Below are positions 1 through 7,869 of a stretch of 64,000 bases of DNA, one piece after another. Source of the stretch: an uncultured Oscillospiraceae bacterium (GTDB lineage Bacteria; Bacillota; Clostridia; Oscillospirales; Oscillospiraceae); NCBI GenBank assembly GCA_934565795.1, contig CAKTIM010000010.1, positions 1 through 64,000 of the forward strand, in the 5' to 3' direction. A model generated the notes under the pieces. The model had not been told where the DNA came from, ran no database searches, and worked only from the letters and a program-made list of their open reading frames with translations. Within the stretch, counting starts at the first letter, position 1; each line of letters starts with the position of its first letter. Both the position numbers and the translations under genes were made by a program.

Positions 1-164
1 TAGCACCACGCGCTGAACAAAAACACATAGATCCCGCTTCGCAGGTGGCTGACAGCCGGAGAATGAAAAATATGCCGACTTGCATATCGGAGCCACATGG
101 CAAACGCAATGAGCGCCAGCACGCTCAGCGCAAACAAGATGCTCTTTTTTGTCGCTTTGCTCAT
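1..164 (-). CDS. Partial membrane protein, N-terminal 54 residues
   Basis: The reading frame starts at an ATG at 164 on the minus strand behind a GGGAGG ribosome binding site and runs off the left edge. The 54 visible residues begin MSKATKKS, followed by a hydrophobic segment (residues about 8-24) and the start of a second one (about 44-54). That fits a polytopic membrane protein, perhaps the sensor input of a signalling protein, but no family can be assigned from this fragment. A well-formed promoter lies upstream at 201-229. The gene is divergent from the accessory cluster starting at 388. Confidence 0.55.
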   Translation of the reverse strand, partial: MSKATKKSILFALSVLALIAFAMWLRYASRHIFHSPAVSHLRSGIYVFLFSAWC

Positions 165-200
165 GCCGCATACCTCCCGGCTCTGCACATTTGTACTGAT

Positions 201-229
201 AGTATATCATGCGAATAGGAAAAAGACAA
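201..229 (-). promoter_or_regulatory. Sigma-A-type promoter for the partial membrane gene
   Basis: On the minus strand a TTGTCT box (224-229) is separated by exactly 17 bases from a TATACT box (201-206). The start codon at 164 lies about 30 bases beyond the expected transcription start. Confidence 0.5.
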
Positions 230-387
230 CACAGTTTTCCCCTTTGCCGAGAGGATCCGGCCAGACTATGACCTTTGTGAAAAAATAATTGCAAATCCTA
301 TCCAATCGGCGGGGGCAAAAGGGAGCGGTAACGGCTAAAATATAAATGGAACATGCAAAAGAAAGGAAAGGCGGTGGAAAAGAGCAG

Positions 388-771
388 ATGCGAAGGATTG
401 TACTGGATATGAAAGGGGGACTTCTGGCGGAGGCGATCATGCAATCGCTTTCGGGATGCGACCCGGATTTTCTTGTCTACCTTTCCTCAAAGCCGGAGGA
501 AACGCTTGCCCTGTGCCGGACCTGCCGTGCCAATGTGTTGGTGATGGAGGTCATCCGGCAGGGCATCTGGAAGCTGAGCGAACGGCTCAAGCTCTGCAAT
601 GCTGCAAAGCAGCTCGGTTGGGCCTGCAAGGTCCTGCTTCTGGTGGACGAGAACGCGGACGAACTGCTTGCCGCCGATGTACGGCAGGCGGTGAAGGATC
701 AATTGGCTGACAATTTTATTTATGCGTCGGTATCGCCGACCTACCTTGCGGGCGTGATCGACACGCTTTGA
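388..771 (+). CDS. Receiver-like (pseudo-response regulator) protein
   Basis: A 127-residue protein shaped like a stand-alone response-regulator receiver domain: MRRIVLDMKGG at the N terminus, a beta-strand VLVMEV near residue 53 where a phosphoacceptor Asp is expected, KVLLLVDEN near residue 81, and a C-terminal YASVSPTYLAGVIDTL. The usual Asp appears to be Glu, so phosphorylation is doubtful. I chose the start at 388 over an upstream in-frame ATG at 346 because the purine-rich AGGCGGTGG lies just before it. There is no output domain. Its 3' end is echoed by a remnant at 1369-1416, so paralogues once lay side by side here. It may be an adaptor or signalling partner. Confidence 0.5.
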   Translation: MRRIVLDMKGGLLAEAIMQSLSGCDPDFLVYLSSKPEETLALCRTCRANVLVMEVIRQGIWKLSERLKLCNAAKQLGWACKVLLLVDENADELLAADVRQAVKDQLADNFIYASVSPTYLAGVIDTL

Positions 772-1268
772 AAGGATGTGTGAGAGATGAAAAAATTCCT
801 GCGATTGATGCCGGGACGGTCGTCGTGGAGCCGACGGCAAAGCGTGAGGGAGTGACGGAGTGGATTTGTAATATGTGCGGCATGAGCCGCACAACACCGA
901 TTCCCAAGCTCGCGTCGGGAACGACAGCGGCGCCGACTACTGCTCCGAGCACCTCGCCCGCGGCATCGCCGAGTGCGTCTCCTACTGCATCGCCGAACGC
1001 CTCGCCCGGTGCGGCGGGCATCGAAACGGCGGATAAAAATGGCAAGGGCGAGAAGTCCGGCGGCAAGGGAGGCAGACACGGCGCCGGTGAAAACGCCGCC
1101 GAGCCAGACGATGGGCAGAAAAACCAGAAGGGCGATGCACCCGAGGGAACGGCAAAGAACGGTTCCTCCGTGGGGCGGATTCTACTGCTCGTGCTTGTGC
1201 CGCTGCTGCTAATCGCTGCCGTCGTCATTTTCCTGCTCGTCCGGCGAAAGAAGACCGGACAGCCGTGA
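768..1268 (+). pseudogene. C-terminal remnant of a repeat-containing surface protein
   Basis: The open frame (166 codons) has only a TTG start, overlapping the preceding stop. Residues 11-48 (DAGTVVVEPTAKREGVT then WICNMCG then TTPIPK) match the CxxC-containing repeat found at the C-terminal side of large clostridial surface proteins. This is followed by a Thr/Ala/Pro/Ser-rich stalk, a Gly/Lys linker and a C-terminal membrane segment (LLLVLVPLLLIAAVVIFLLV) with a basic RRKK tail. No signal peptide or catalytic domain is present. I read it as the surviving tail of a longer membrane-anchored protein; expression as a short gene cannot be excluded. The proline/serine-rich stalk differs from its neighbours. 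Confidence 0.45.
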
Positions 1269-1368
1269 CCGGCATCCCTCCGGTCAGCGGAGGGACGTGC
1301 CCGAAGCAAGGCACTGTCTGCCAACGTGCAGCAGCCGGGAAACGATCGGAGGAGCGATCATCTGACCG

Positions 1369-1416
1369 ATGCATCTGGTATCGCCGGCGTATCTCGCGGG
1401 TACGATCGATATGCTT
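1369..1416 (+). pseudogene. 3' remnant of a second receiver-like gene
   Basis: This stretch encodes LVSPAYLAGTIDML, nearly the same as SVSPTYLAGVIDTL at the end of the 388-771 gene. The DNA also aligns with 724-771, followed in both by a GAAAGGA-like site before the next gene. No upstream receiver coding sequence remains in this frame. It is most simply the scar of a deleted paralogue. Confidence 0.5.
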
Positions 1417-1434
1417 AGGAAAGGAGTGGTTATC

Positions 1435-1926
1435 TTGCAGGTCGTAATTCAGAAAATGCCGGAGAGCTTGCCGGAGTTTGAAGCACGCATCGCCGAGGGA
1501 CGGCAGCCGGAACGCATCTGTGCCCTGTTTCTGTGTGCGCTTGCGCTGTTTGATCGGGACAAAGATGCAGGCACCGCCGCGATGGATCTTCTGCGCGGGC
1601 CAAGACCCATGACGCCGTATGACTGCCAGTTTCTGCGCGACCGGCTGCGCGGAAAGCCCTATCTGCCGCTTGCGTATTTTGAAGGCGCGACGCCGGAAAA
1701 CGGCTATCGGCCGCAGGCGCCGTATACGTTGAACGTGCTGGCAGACCCGAGGCCGCAGGATCTGGAGCCGGGTTATCTGCGCTTATTTCTCAAAACAGCC
1801 GGCGCAGATTCGCCGCGGCCCATAAAACTGCGGCAGAAGGCCTCGACTGGCGACTGGTTCCTTTGGGAGTATTCCAGCATTCTCAGCGGCATCCGTATCC
1901 CTTCGGCGGAAGACCCGTGGGCATAG
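1435..1926 (+). CDS. DUF6935-like domain protein
   Basis: A 163-residue soluble protein of unknown function. From about residue 60 it carries a conserved block (LRGPRPMTPYDCQFLRDRL, then GKPYLPLAYFEGATPENGY, then a C-terminal DWFLWEYSSILSGIRIP ending in EDPWA). I recognise this as the domain usually labelled DUF6935 in Clostridia. The start is put at a TTG at 1435 because AGGAAAGGAG lies eight bases before it; the in-frame ATG at 1369 would add remnant sequence copied from a receiver gene. It sits among zinc-ribbon and TM2 genes, the usual company of this family. No catalytic motif is evident. Confidence 0.6.
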   Translation: MQVVIQKMPESLPEFEARIAEGRQPERICALFLCALALFDRDKDAGTAAMDLLRGPRPMTPYDCQFLRDRLRGKPYLPLAYFEGATPENGYRPQAPYTLNVLADPRPQDLEPGYLRLFLKTAGADSPRPIKLRQKASTGDWFLWEYSSILSGIRIPSAEDPWA

Positions 1927-1951
1927 TTAAGAGAGAAAGGAAGTATCCAAA

Positions 1952-2057
1952 ATGGAATTCACCAACGCGGCATTAGACGCAACCGGCAGGCTCGGCACAT
2001 CCGCTGAAATTCTGCCCAGAGTATGGCAATCCGTTTAACGACGGCGACTTGACGTGA
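1952..2057 (+). pseudogene. Collapsed zinc-ribbon gene
   Basis: A GAAAGGAAG site precedes an ATG at 1952 that encodes MEFTNAALDA, a start I associate with small zinc-ribbon proteins of Clostridia, but the frame stops after 28 codons at 2038. In another frame, 2007-2057 encodes KFCPEYGNPFND, a zinc-ribbon knuckle whose second Cys has become Tyr. The pieces fit one gene that has lost its middle and shifted frame. Its last stop overlaps the GTG of the next gene by four bases. Confidence 0.4.
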
Positions 2058-3112
2058 GGAAAACATTGAGAATTGCTTTGATCATCATCTCGATGATCGT
2101 ATTTATCACACTGGCAGGTGCCTTGCTGTACTGGTTCTTCATTGGAAGCCGGATTCAAGATGGAGGCAGAACGGAAAACCCGGATACATACAGAACAGGC
2201 AAGAAACTGGTGGAGTTTGAGTGGCAGCAGAACCACAAAAACTACTACAGTTGCTTTTCACTGAAATTCTATCAGGAGAACGATATGCCGCTGCTGACCG
2301 GCTGGTTTCCCAGCCAATCTGGCGGCGACGAGGTAAGGAAAAGCAGGACAGATGCGTTTTCCAACACGGATCCCTGGCAGCTAACATGGGTGCAGTGGTT
2401 TGAGCTTCAGAATGTGCTGGCAGAGTCAGATCTTCCGGCGTATAAAAAACCGTCTTCTGACATCTATGATGAAATTGACAGCGAGATCCGGATCGTCTGG
2501 CGTACCGCTGACGGGGATGAAACCCAAAAATTCAGTGGCAGCCATGCGGAGACATTGGAGGCTTTGGTGCTGGATATTGCCGAGGAAGCATATGCTGCGT
2601 CAAAGCTCGAAACAGAGCAGCGTGGGGTGCGTGAAACGGCTGATCTGATTGGAATCTGCTGGGAGCAAAATGCCCCATCTGCGCGTGACTGCTTCGGCTT
2701 CCTTCTTGGTGAACGGCCGCAGCGCCTTATGTATAGAATGTGGAGTCATGCGCTCTGTAAAATAATTAAAACAACAGGGAGGAATTATTATGAATGGACA
2801 CAAGTTTTTGAAGGTAACCGGGATTTTGATGATCATTGCGGCTGTATTTTCCATCATTGCGGGTGTACTTGTCGGTGGACTGGGTGCGCTGGCGGCGGGA
2901 GTCGGTGCGGCATCTGGTCTGACATTTGCCTATTGGGCAGCGCTGTTCCTAACACTGGTCGGGGGAATTTGTCAGCTGGTTGCCGGTATCAAGGGTGTCA
3001 AGCACAGCAAGCGCAGCGAAAAAGCAGGCAACCTGATCATATGGGGCGCAATCGTGGCTGTATTCAGCGTCTTGAGCATCGTGATGAATCTGGTCAACAG
3101 CGGCGAGTTTAA
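2054..3112 (+). CDS. Membrane-anchored protein of unknown function, abnormal 3' end
   Basis: The protein starts at GTG 2054 with a single N-terminal membrane segment (ALIIISMIVFITLAGALLYWFF, residues about 8-29). A polar extracellular part of about 190 residues follows, rich in Trp and acidic residues; no family is recognised. The frame has no stop before 3112, so its last 108 codons overlap the well-supported gene at 2790-3206 in another reading frame. Beyond about residue 240 the translation is Cys/His/Arg-rich and looks like out-of-frame sequence of that neighbour. The native C terminus was probably near 2650-2760 and was lost to a frameshift or stop-codon change. Confidence 0.5.
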   Translation: MRKTLRIALIIISMIVFITLAGALLYWFFIGSRIQDGGRTENPDTYRTGKKLVEFEWQQNHKNYYSCFSLKFYQENDMPLLTGWFPSQSGGDEVRKSRTDAFSNTDPWQLTWVQWFELQNVLAESDLPAYKKPSSDIYDEIDSEIRIVWRTADGDETQKFSGSHAETLEALVLDIAEEAYAASKLETEQRGVRETADLIGICWEQNAPSARDCFGFLLGERPQRLMYRMWSHALCKIIKTTGRNYYEWTQVFEGNRDFDDHCGCIFHHCGCTCRWTGCAGGGSRCGIWSDICLLGSAVPNTGRGNLSAGCRYQGCQAQQAQRKSRQPDHMGRNRGCIQRLEHRDESGQQRRV

Positions 3113-3206
3113 CGTCACAAATATTCTCACTGGTGTGGCCGTTCCGGCTTTGTATATCTACGGCGCGGTGCTCAATTCCAAGGCAGATGCACAGTACACC
3201 GCATAG
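2790..3206 (+). CDS. Four-helix membrane protein
   Basis: A 138-residue integral membrane protein starting behind a good CAGGGAGG site. Four hydrophobic segments are visible at about residues 9-35, 47-66, 81-100 and 109-127. The first is rich in Gly and Ala (VLVGGLGALAAGVGAASG). A short basic loop (KGVKHSKRSEKAGN) between helices 2 and 3 suggests a cytoplasmic side. No family name or catalytic residues are recognised. It lies in the same direction as, and about 35 bases before, the DUF4428 gene and is probably co-transcribed with it. A role in the envelope is inferred from topology only. Confidence 0.6.
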   Translation: MNGHKFLKVTGILMIIAAVFSIIAGVLVGGLGALAAGVGAASGLTFAYWAALFLTLVGGICQLVAGIKGVKHSKRSEKAGNLIIWGAIVAVFSVLSIVMNLVNSGEFNVTNILTGVAVPALYIYGAVLNSKADAQYTA

Positions 3207-3241
3207 CTCATGAAGCAGATATAAAGGAGGTCAGAACATAT

Positions 3242-4009
3242 ATGGGACTGTTCGATAAGAAATATTGCGATATTTGTGGAGATAAGATTGGCTTGCTGGG
3301 AAACCGCAAGCTGGAAAACGGAAATCTCTGCAAAAACTGTGCCAAGAAGCTCTCGCCGTGGTTCTCCGACCGACGCAGCAGCACCGTCGAAGAAATCAGG
3401 GCACAGCTTGCCTACCGGGAGGAAAATCAGGAAAAGGTCGCGGCATTTCATACGACCAGAACGCTCGGCGCGGACACCAAGGTTCTCCTTGACGAGGATG
3501 CAGGGAAATTCATGGTCACAAGGGCAAAGAACCTGGTTGAGGCAAACCCGGACGTCCTGGACTTTGCCGATGTGACCGGCTGCAATCTTGACATTGACGA
3601 GAGCCGTTCGGAACTCAAGCGCGAGGACAAGGACGGCAAGGAGGTCAGCTATAATCCGCCGCGCTATGAATACTCCTATGATTTTTACATCACCATTTTC
3701 GTCAACAACCCCTACTTCAACGAAATGCGCTTTCAGGTCAACTCCAGTTCCATAGACATTACGCCGCCCTCGGTTCGCCCGGGTATGCCGGCAAGATGCA
3801 CCCCTGAAACCAACGTCGAGTACCGTAACTGCAAAAAACTCGGCGATGAGATCCGTCAGGCACTGACGCAGGTACGAAAAGATGTGCGTGAGAAGATTGA
3901 GCAGGCAGCCGCGCCCAAATCGGCAGTTACCTGCCCCTACTGCGGCGCAACTACCACGCCGGATGCAAGCGGCTGCTGTGAATACTGCGGCGGCGCGGTG
4001 AACGGCTGA
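3242..4009 (+). CDS. DUF4428 domain protein with C-terminal zinc ribbon
   Basis: This 255-residue protein begins with a DUF4428 module: two Cys pairs at residues 9-12 (CDIC) and 31-34 (CKNC), flanked by LLGNRKLENGN. A middle region (about 70-215) contains a beta-rich, acidic block with YEYSYDFYITIFVNNPYF. The C terminus carries a second zinc ribbon, CPYCGATTTPDASGCCEYCG. DUF4428 proteins of Firmicutes commonly sit with TM2 and zinc-ribbon genes, as here. Zinc binding is well supported; what the middle domain does is unknown. The ribosome binding site is AAGGAGG about 14 bases before the ATG. Confidence 0.75.
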   Translation: MGLFDKKYCDICGDKIGLLGNRKLENGNLCKNCAKKLSPWFSDRRSSTVEEIRAQLAYREENQEKVAAFHTTRTLGADTKVLLDEDAGKFMVTRAKNLVEANPDVLDFADVTGCNLDIDESRSELKREDKDGKEVSYNPPRYEYSYDFYITIFVNNPYFNEMRFQVNSSSIDITPPSVRPGMPARCTPETNVEYRNCKKLGDEIRQALTQVRKDVREKIEQAAAPKSAVTCPYCGATTTPDASGCCEYCGGAVNG

Positions 4010-4136
4010 ACCATCCGGAAGGAGGCAAAGCAGAGCACCGGCTGAGGCATCAGAGGAGCCTTAGCAAAACAGAAGGCTGCGTGAATGCGCAGCACCTGTC
4101 CATCCACATTATTTGATTTTTGAAAGGAGAAACACT

Positions 4137-4793
4137 ATGGCAAACTTCGGAGACAGCGTAAAAGAGGCTGCATTCGCGACCAGTCCCCGTGAATTTGATC
4201 TTTCCTATTCCACCACACTGGAGGAGATCATGGAGAAGCTCAATGCCCGCAGGGCAGCGTTCCAGATGCCGTTCCAGATCAAGGGCGGCATTCCCGGCCA
4301 ACGCATCTCGTTCGAGAAAGAACCGAATGTGGACGTTGGTCTCTGGCTTTTCCTCAAGGACGGCACACACATCCGGATCCAGCCGGTCATTACGGAGGCC
4401 AAGATGTCGGTTGGCGGTATGCGCGTTGATAAGAACAGTGCGTTGCGCAAGGGTCTCAAGGGTGCGACAGTCGGCCTTGCAACGGAGCGCGGCGGCTATA
4501 TCGACACCGTGACCGAGACCGTGAAGAAGATTTTAAACGGTGAGGAAGTAGAGGACTATGTCGCGCCAGAGGTTCCGGTCGAAACGAAGGACTGGACGAC
4601 AACGTTTCTGCTTTGTTTCTTCCTTGGCGGTCTCGGCGTCCACCGCTATTATGTCGGAAAGATCGGCACGGGCATTCTCTACACTCTGACGGCCGGCCTG
4701 TTCGGCATCGGATATCTTGTCGACTTTATCAAGATTCTCTGCGGCAAGTTCACCGACAAGGACGGGAACCTTATTCAGCGTGTAAAGAAATAA
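4137..4793 (+). CDS. TM2 domain membrane protein
   Basis: 218 residues. The start at 4137 (MANFGDSVKEAAF) is set by AAAGGAG eight bases upstream. Residues 1-150 are a soluble domain. The C terminus (about 155-205) is a TM2 domain: two helices, FLLCFFLGGLGVHRYYVGK then LYTLTAGLFGIGYLVDFIKI, with the short turn and aromatic pattern that define the family. TM2 proteins are small membrane modules of unknown biochemical role. The gene lies in an operon-like run with DUF4428 and lipoprotein genes, which suggests one membrane-associated complex. Confidence 0.75.
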   Translation: MANFGDSVKEAAFATSPREFDLSYSTTLEEIMEKLNARRAAFQMPFQIKGGIPGQRISFEKEPNVDVGLWLFLKDGTHIRIQPVITEAKMSVGGMRVDKNSALRKGLKGATVGLATERGGYIDTVTETVKKILNGEEVEDYVAPEVPVETKDWTTTFLLCFFLGGLGVHRYYVGKIGTGILYTLTAGLFGIGYLVDFIKILCGKFTDKDGNLIQRVKK

Positions 4794-4901
4794 GGAAAGC
4801 AAAATGTCTCAGGTATGCACTGCTGTTTTTTGTCGGAATGATATGTTATTTCCTGCTGATCGACAGATTTGCGCATCCCGGAAGGATATTGGGAGGGAAT
4901 C

Positions 4902-6800
4902 ATGAAACAGACGAAGACCAAACTTCTATGCCTGCTTATTGCGGCGCTGATGCTGCTCAGTCTCGCCGCCTGCGGCAAGGAGACGGCGAAAGACTCCAAT
5001 TTGATCAAGCTCGGTGACTATGAGCTGCTCTACAAGGGCGCGTGCATCATGGAAGATTCGGACGGAAATGACGCAATCGTTCTGACACTGGACTTCACAA
5101 ACAACGGCAAGGAATCGGCCTCGTATCTCTGGAGCATTGATGAGACGCTCACGCAGGACGGCGAGGAGCTGGAGGTTGCTACTGTTATCACCGATTATTC
5201 CGCCTTTACTGCGGTGATTGACAAACAGTTTGAGGAGGTTGCACCGGGCGAGACGCTTGAAGTTCAAACGGCCTTTGTGCTGAAGGACACGACCCATCCG
5301 GTCAAGGCTACCTTTGAACAGCTGTTCGGCAAGAAAAACGGTACGATTACCATCGATCCGTCTACGCTCAGCCGGGAAGCGTCCGCCGATTCGACGGGCA
5401 GCACAAACACCACCCTTCCCGCTCCGACGGGTGATGCGCTGCTTGACTGGTGGAACGGCGCGTGGTATGGCTGGTGGACGATGACCGGCTGCTCGGGCGC
5501 TTACGAGAGCATGGCGGGACAGTGGTGGGACGCCTGCGCTGTCATCGACATCGGCTCGGATTATACGGGCACCGTCACGATCTGGGACGAGGACTACTCG
5601 AGAGCGGATCCGATGTCGCAGGTGTCGGTCACGCTGAACAGCGCCGGTGCCGGAGAGCACGGTACCGTGATGTCGGAGAGCGGCTACTTCACGAATCTAC
5701 CTTTGGAGCATGCCGACTGGATCATCGATCCCGCAATCAACAGCCGTTTCCCCGATGTTGAAAACATGATCTGCATTGAGGGCTGGTACGAAGACGGCGA
5801 GGACGAGTTTTACTACGAGGTTTATCTGCGCCCGTGGGGGCAGCTCTGGGATGACTTTGCTGCCGACTATCCCGACGACATCCCCTATTACTATGACGAC
5901 TGGTATCTCCCGCTTGTGGAGTCCGGCAGCGCCATGCCGGATGTGGTCGGCGGCGAGGCCACCTCTTCCACCTCCGGCGGAACGGATGCGATGACCCAGA
6001 CGCCCACCGCCGCGAACGTATCCGGCGGAGACGGCATCATAACTGAGGAGCAGGTCCAGAAGGGCTACGTCTGGATGAACGAGGTCAATAATAATATTTT
6101 TGACGCTACTTACGATGATATCGTTGGCTACTTCGGCGTGGAAGGTCAGTTCGTCAAGGAAGAGTACAGCGACCACATGAAGGCAAACTACCGCTACTAC
6201 AAATGGATATCCAAGGACGATGACTCCCATTTCATCTACGTCAATTTCAAGGAAGAGAGTCCGGGCATTTATACGGTAAGCGCCTACAATACCAGCGGCT
6301 TCTCCGGCACGGAGGCCATTGCGAAGTATCTTGACACCGTCAAGGCGGAAGCCGCCGAAGCAAACAGGGCAGCGTCTGCGAACGCCGAGATGAAGGACTT
6401 CTCCGTGGAAATCGCCCAGTTTGCGCACGACGATGTGAAGGTCAAGATCATGACGAAGATCCCGGTATCCGGCTGGTCGTTCGACGACGGAAAGCGCCGC
6501 CTGGTGGAAAACGACGATCCCACAGCGTTTGGTGCGGGCGCCATCCAGTTTGAGGTAAGAGAGAACGTTGAAAAATTCGATTACTACAAGGACGACTTCG
6601 AAAACTATCAGGATATCGAAGACCGCGTGATCGGCGGCATCACCTTCCGCGGCCGCACCTATAAGTACATCGGCTACGAATGGATTCAGTATATCGCGCA
6701 GCTTGACGACAACCGCGCGCTTTCCATCGGCCTGCGGAATATGGACTGCGTTCCGGGAACAATGCCCGACATCATTCTCAACAACATGACGGTCCAATAA
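4902..6800 (+). CDS. Large secreted lipoprotein with DUF5067-like domain
   Basis: 632 residues with a type II signal peptide (MKQTKTKLLCLLIAALMLL then lipobox LAAC, Cys about residue 23), so anchored to the outer face of the membrane. Residues 30-165 resemble DUF5067 (LGDYELLYKGA, then DFTNNGKESASYLWSI, then VAPGETLEVQTAFVL), a domain of clostridial lipoproteins. A central Trp-rich block follows (WWNGAWYGWWTMTGCSG and GQWWDACAVIDIG), then a Thr/Ser linker near residue 350 and a C-terminal domain from about 370 that I do not recognise. The start at 4902 follows GGGAGG. It may bind a ligand or stabilise an envelope complex; no enzyme motif is seen. Confidence 0.7.
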   Translation: MKQTKTKLLCLLIAALMLLSLAACGKETAKDSNLIKLGDYELLYKGACIMEDSDGNDAIVLTLDFTNNGKESASYLWSIDETLTQDGEELEVATVITDYSAFTAVIDKQFEEVAPGETLEVQTAFVLKDTTHPVKATFEQLFGKKNGTITIDPSTLSREASADSTGSTNTTLPAPTGDALLDWWNGAWYGWWTMTGCSGAYESMAGQWWDACAVIDIGSDYTGTVTIWDEDYSRADPMSQVSVTLNSAGAGEHGTVMSESGYFTNLPLEHADWIIDPAINSRFPDVENMICIEGWYEDGEDEFYYEVYLRPWGQLWDDFAADYPDDIPYYYDDWYLPLVESGSAMPDVVGGEATSSTSGGTDAMTQTPTAANVSGGDGIITEEQVQKGYVWMNEVNNNIFDATYDDIVGYFGVEGQFVKEEYSDHMKANYRYYKWISKDDDSHFIYVNFKEESPGIYTVSAYNTSGFSGTEAIAKYLDTVKAEAAEANRAASANAEMKDFSVEIAQFAHDDVKVKIMTKIPVSGWSFDDGKRRLVENDDPTAFGAGAIQFEVRENVEKFDYYKDDFENYQDIEDRVIGGITFRGRTYKYIGYEWIQYIAQLDDNRALSIGLRNMDCVPGTMPDIILNNMTVQ

Positions 6801-6832
6801 GGGCGGCGTCCTTCTGAGAATTTATATGAAAA

Positions 6833-6868
6833 CCGGCTCCCGCCCCAATTTGGAGCGGGAGAATCCGG
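6833..6868. other. Intergenic stem-loop between the two lipoprotein genes
   Basis: CTCCCGC (6837-6843) pairs with GCGGGAG (6855-6861), extended by CCGG on each side across a three-base bulge. No U-run follows, so it looks more like an RNA-processing or stability hairpin than a terminator. Confidence 0.35.
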
Positions 6869-6896
6869 CTATTTGCGGAGAAACGGAGGGGATGCT

Positions 6897-7769
6897 GTGA
6901 AGCTCAAAGCGTTCCTCGTCATGGCAGGTCTATGGATGGCGCTGCTTGGCCTGACCGCCTGCGGCGGTGCTGACGTGCGCACCTATCAGTACCCGGAAAC
7001 GGCGGTTCTTTTTGACGACTTCCAGATCAAAAAAACCGTTTACAGCCCGGGGGTCATGAAACTCTATTACCGCGGCGGACAGTTCAAGGATAACCCCATC
7101 CGCTGTTACGACACGAATTTTGAAGATCTGGGCGATCAGTTTAAATACTCCTTTCAAAACGGCGTTCTGATAGTTCAGGCGGAGTTTGCCGAAAAGATCA
7201 GCGGGCTGACGATTGAGGACAGAGAACATGACGTTATCTATCGTCTGCGCTATCTGGACTCCTCGCAGTTTGCATGGCTGGCAGATGTGTTCTGGTACGA
7301 TGATGGCTGGTGCGAAACGGGAGATTGCGAAGCGTATTACAGTGCGGCCGAGTTGCAAGCAGAAGCCGACAGAAAAGCCGAAAGCCAGATGGCGGCACAG
7401 GAGACCTTTGCGCTGCTGGAAGGCACATGGGTCACGGAGGACGGCCTGCAAAAATACGAGTTTGCCGCAAATGAGGACAATCGAAGCATGGATTGCTGCA
7501 ATATGTGGTGGAACAGTGAGGCTCAGAGGTGGGACAGTTGGAGCATTTTTGCCGAGGCTGCGTTCCAGGCGAAGGGTTTTGACGCCTTACTTGAGTTTGA
7601 CCTTGATTACGATGCGGACTGCGGTTACAACAAAATTGCAGAAAAGGCCGAAAAGCTGATCGCCATCACGCTTGTCAACAGCGACCATGCAGCGGCTGAT
7701 GTGCGCATCTTGTACGATTCGGAAGAAAACGTTATAAAGGATTCGGACACGATCTATTACAAGCAGTGA
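6897..7769 (+). CDS. Secreted lipoprotein of unknown function
   Basis: 290 residues, start at GTG 6897 placed behind GGAGGGG; an in-frame ATG at 6873 lacks a site. A signal peptide (AFLVMAGLWMALLGLTAC) ends in a lipobox with Cys at about residue 22, so the protein is exported and lipid-anchored. The mature part is acidic and aromatic-rich, with a Glu/Ala-rich helix near residues 155-180 (AAELQAEADRKAESQMAAQ) between two beta-rich halves. The family is not recognised. It lies between the DUF5067-like lipoprotein and the zinc-ribbon/TPM pair, in the same direction. Confidence 0.6.
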   Translation: MKLKAFLVMAGLWMALLGLTACGGADVRTYQYPETAVLFDDFQIKKTVYSPGVMKLYYRGGQFKDNPIRCYDTNFEDLGDQFKYSFQNGVLIVQAEFAEKISGLTIEDREHDVIYRLRYLDSSQFAWLADVFWYDDGWCETGDCEAYYSAAELQAEADRKAESQMAAQETFALLEGTWVTEDGLQKYEFAANEDNRSMDCCNMWWNSEAQRWDSWSIFAEAAFQAKGFDALLEFDLDYDADCGYNKIAEKAEKLIAITLVNSDHAAADVRILYDSEENVIKDSDTIYYKQ

Positions 7770-7869
7770 GCCTGCAAGACATATCCGGAAAAACACGATC
7801 ATAACTACGTTTGGCGTTGCAAGCTGCCTTTGCGGTCTGTAACGCCGGCCTAGGAAACGAGGAATTTAG

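Noticed and set aside
97..288. 63-codon plus-strand frame at the left edge
   Set aside because: It overlaps the minus-strand membrane gene, which has a better ribosome binding site and promoter.
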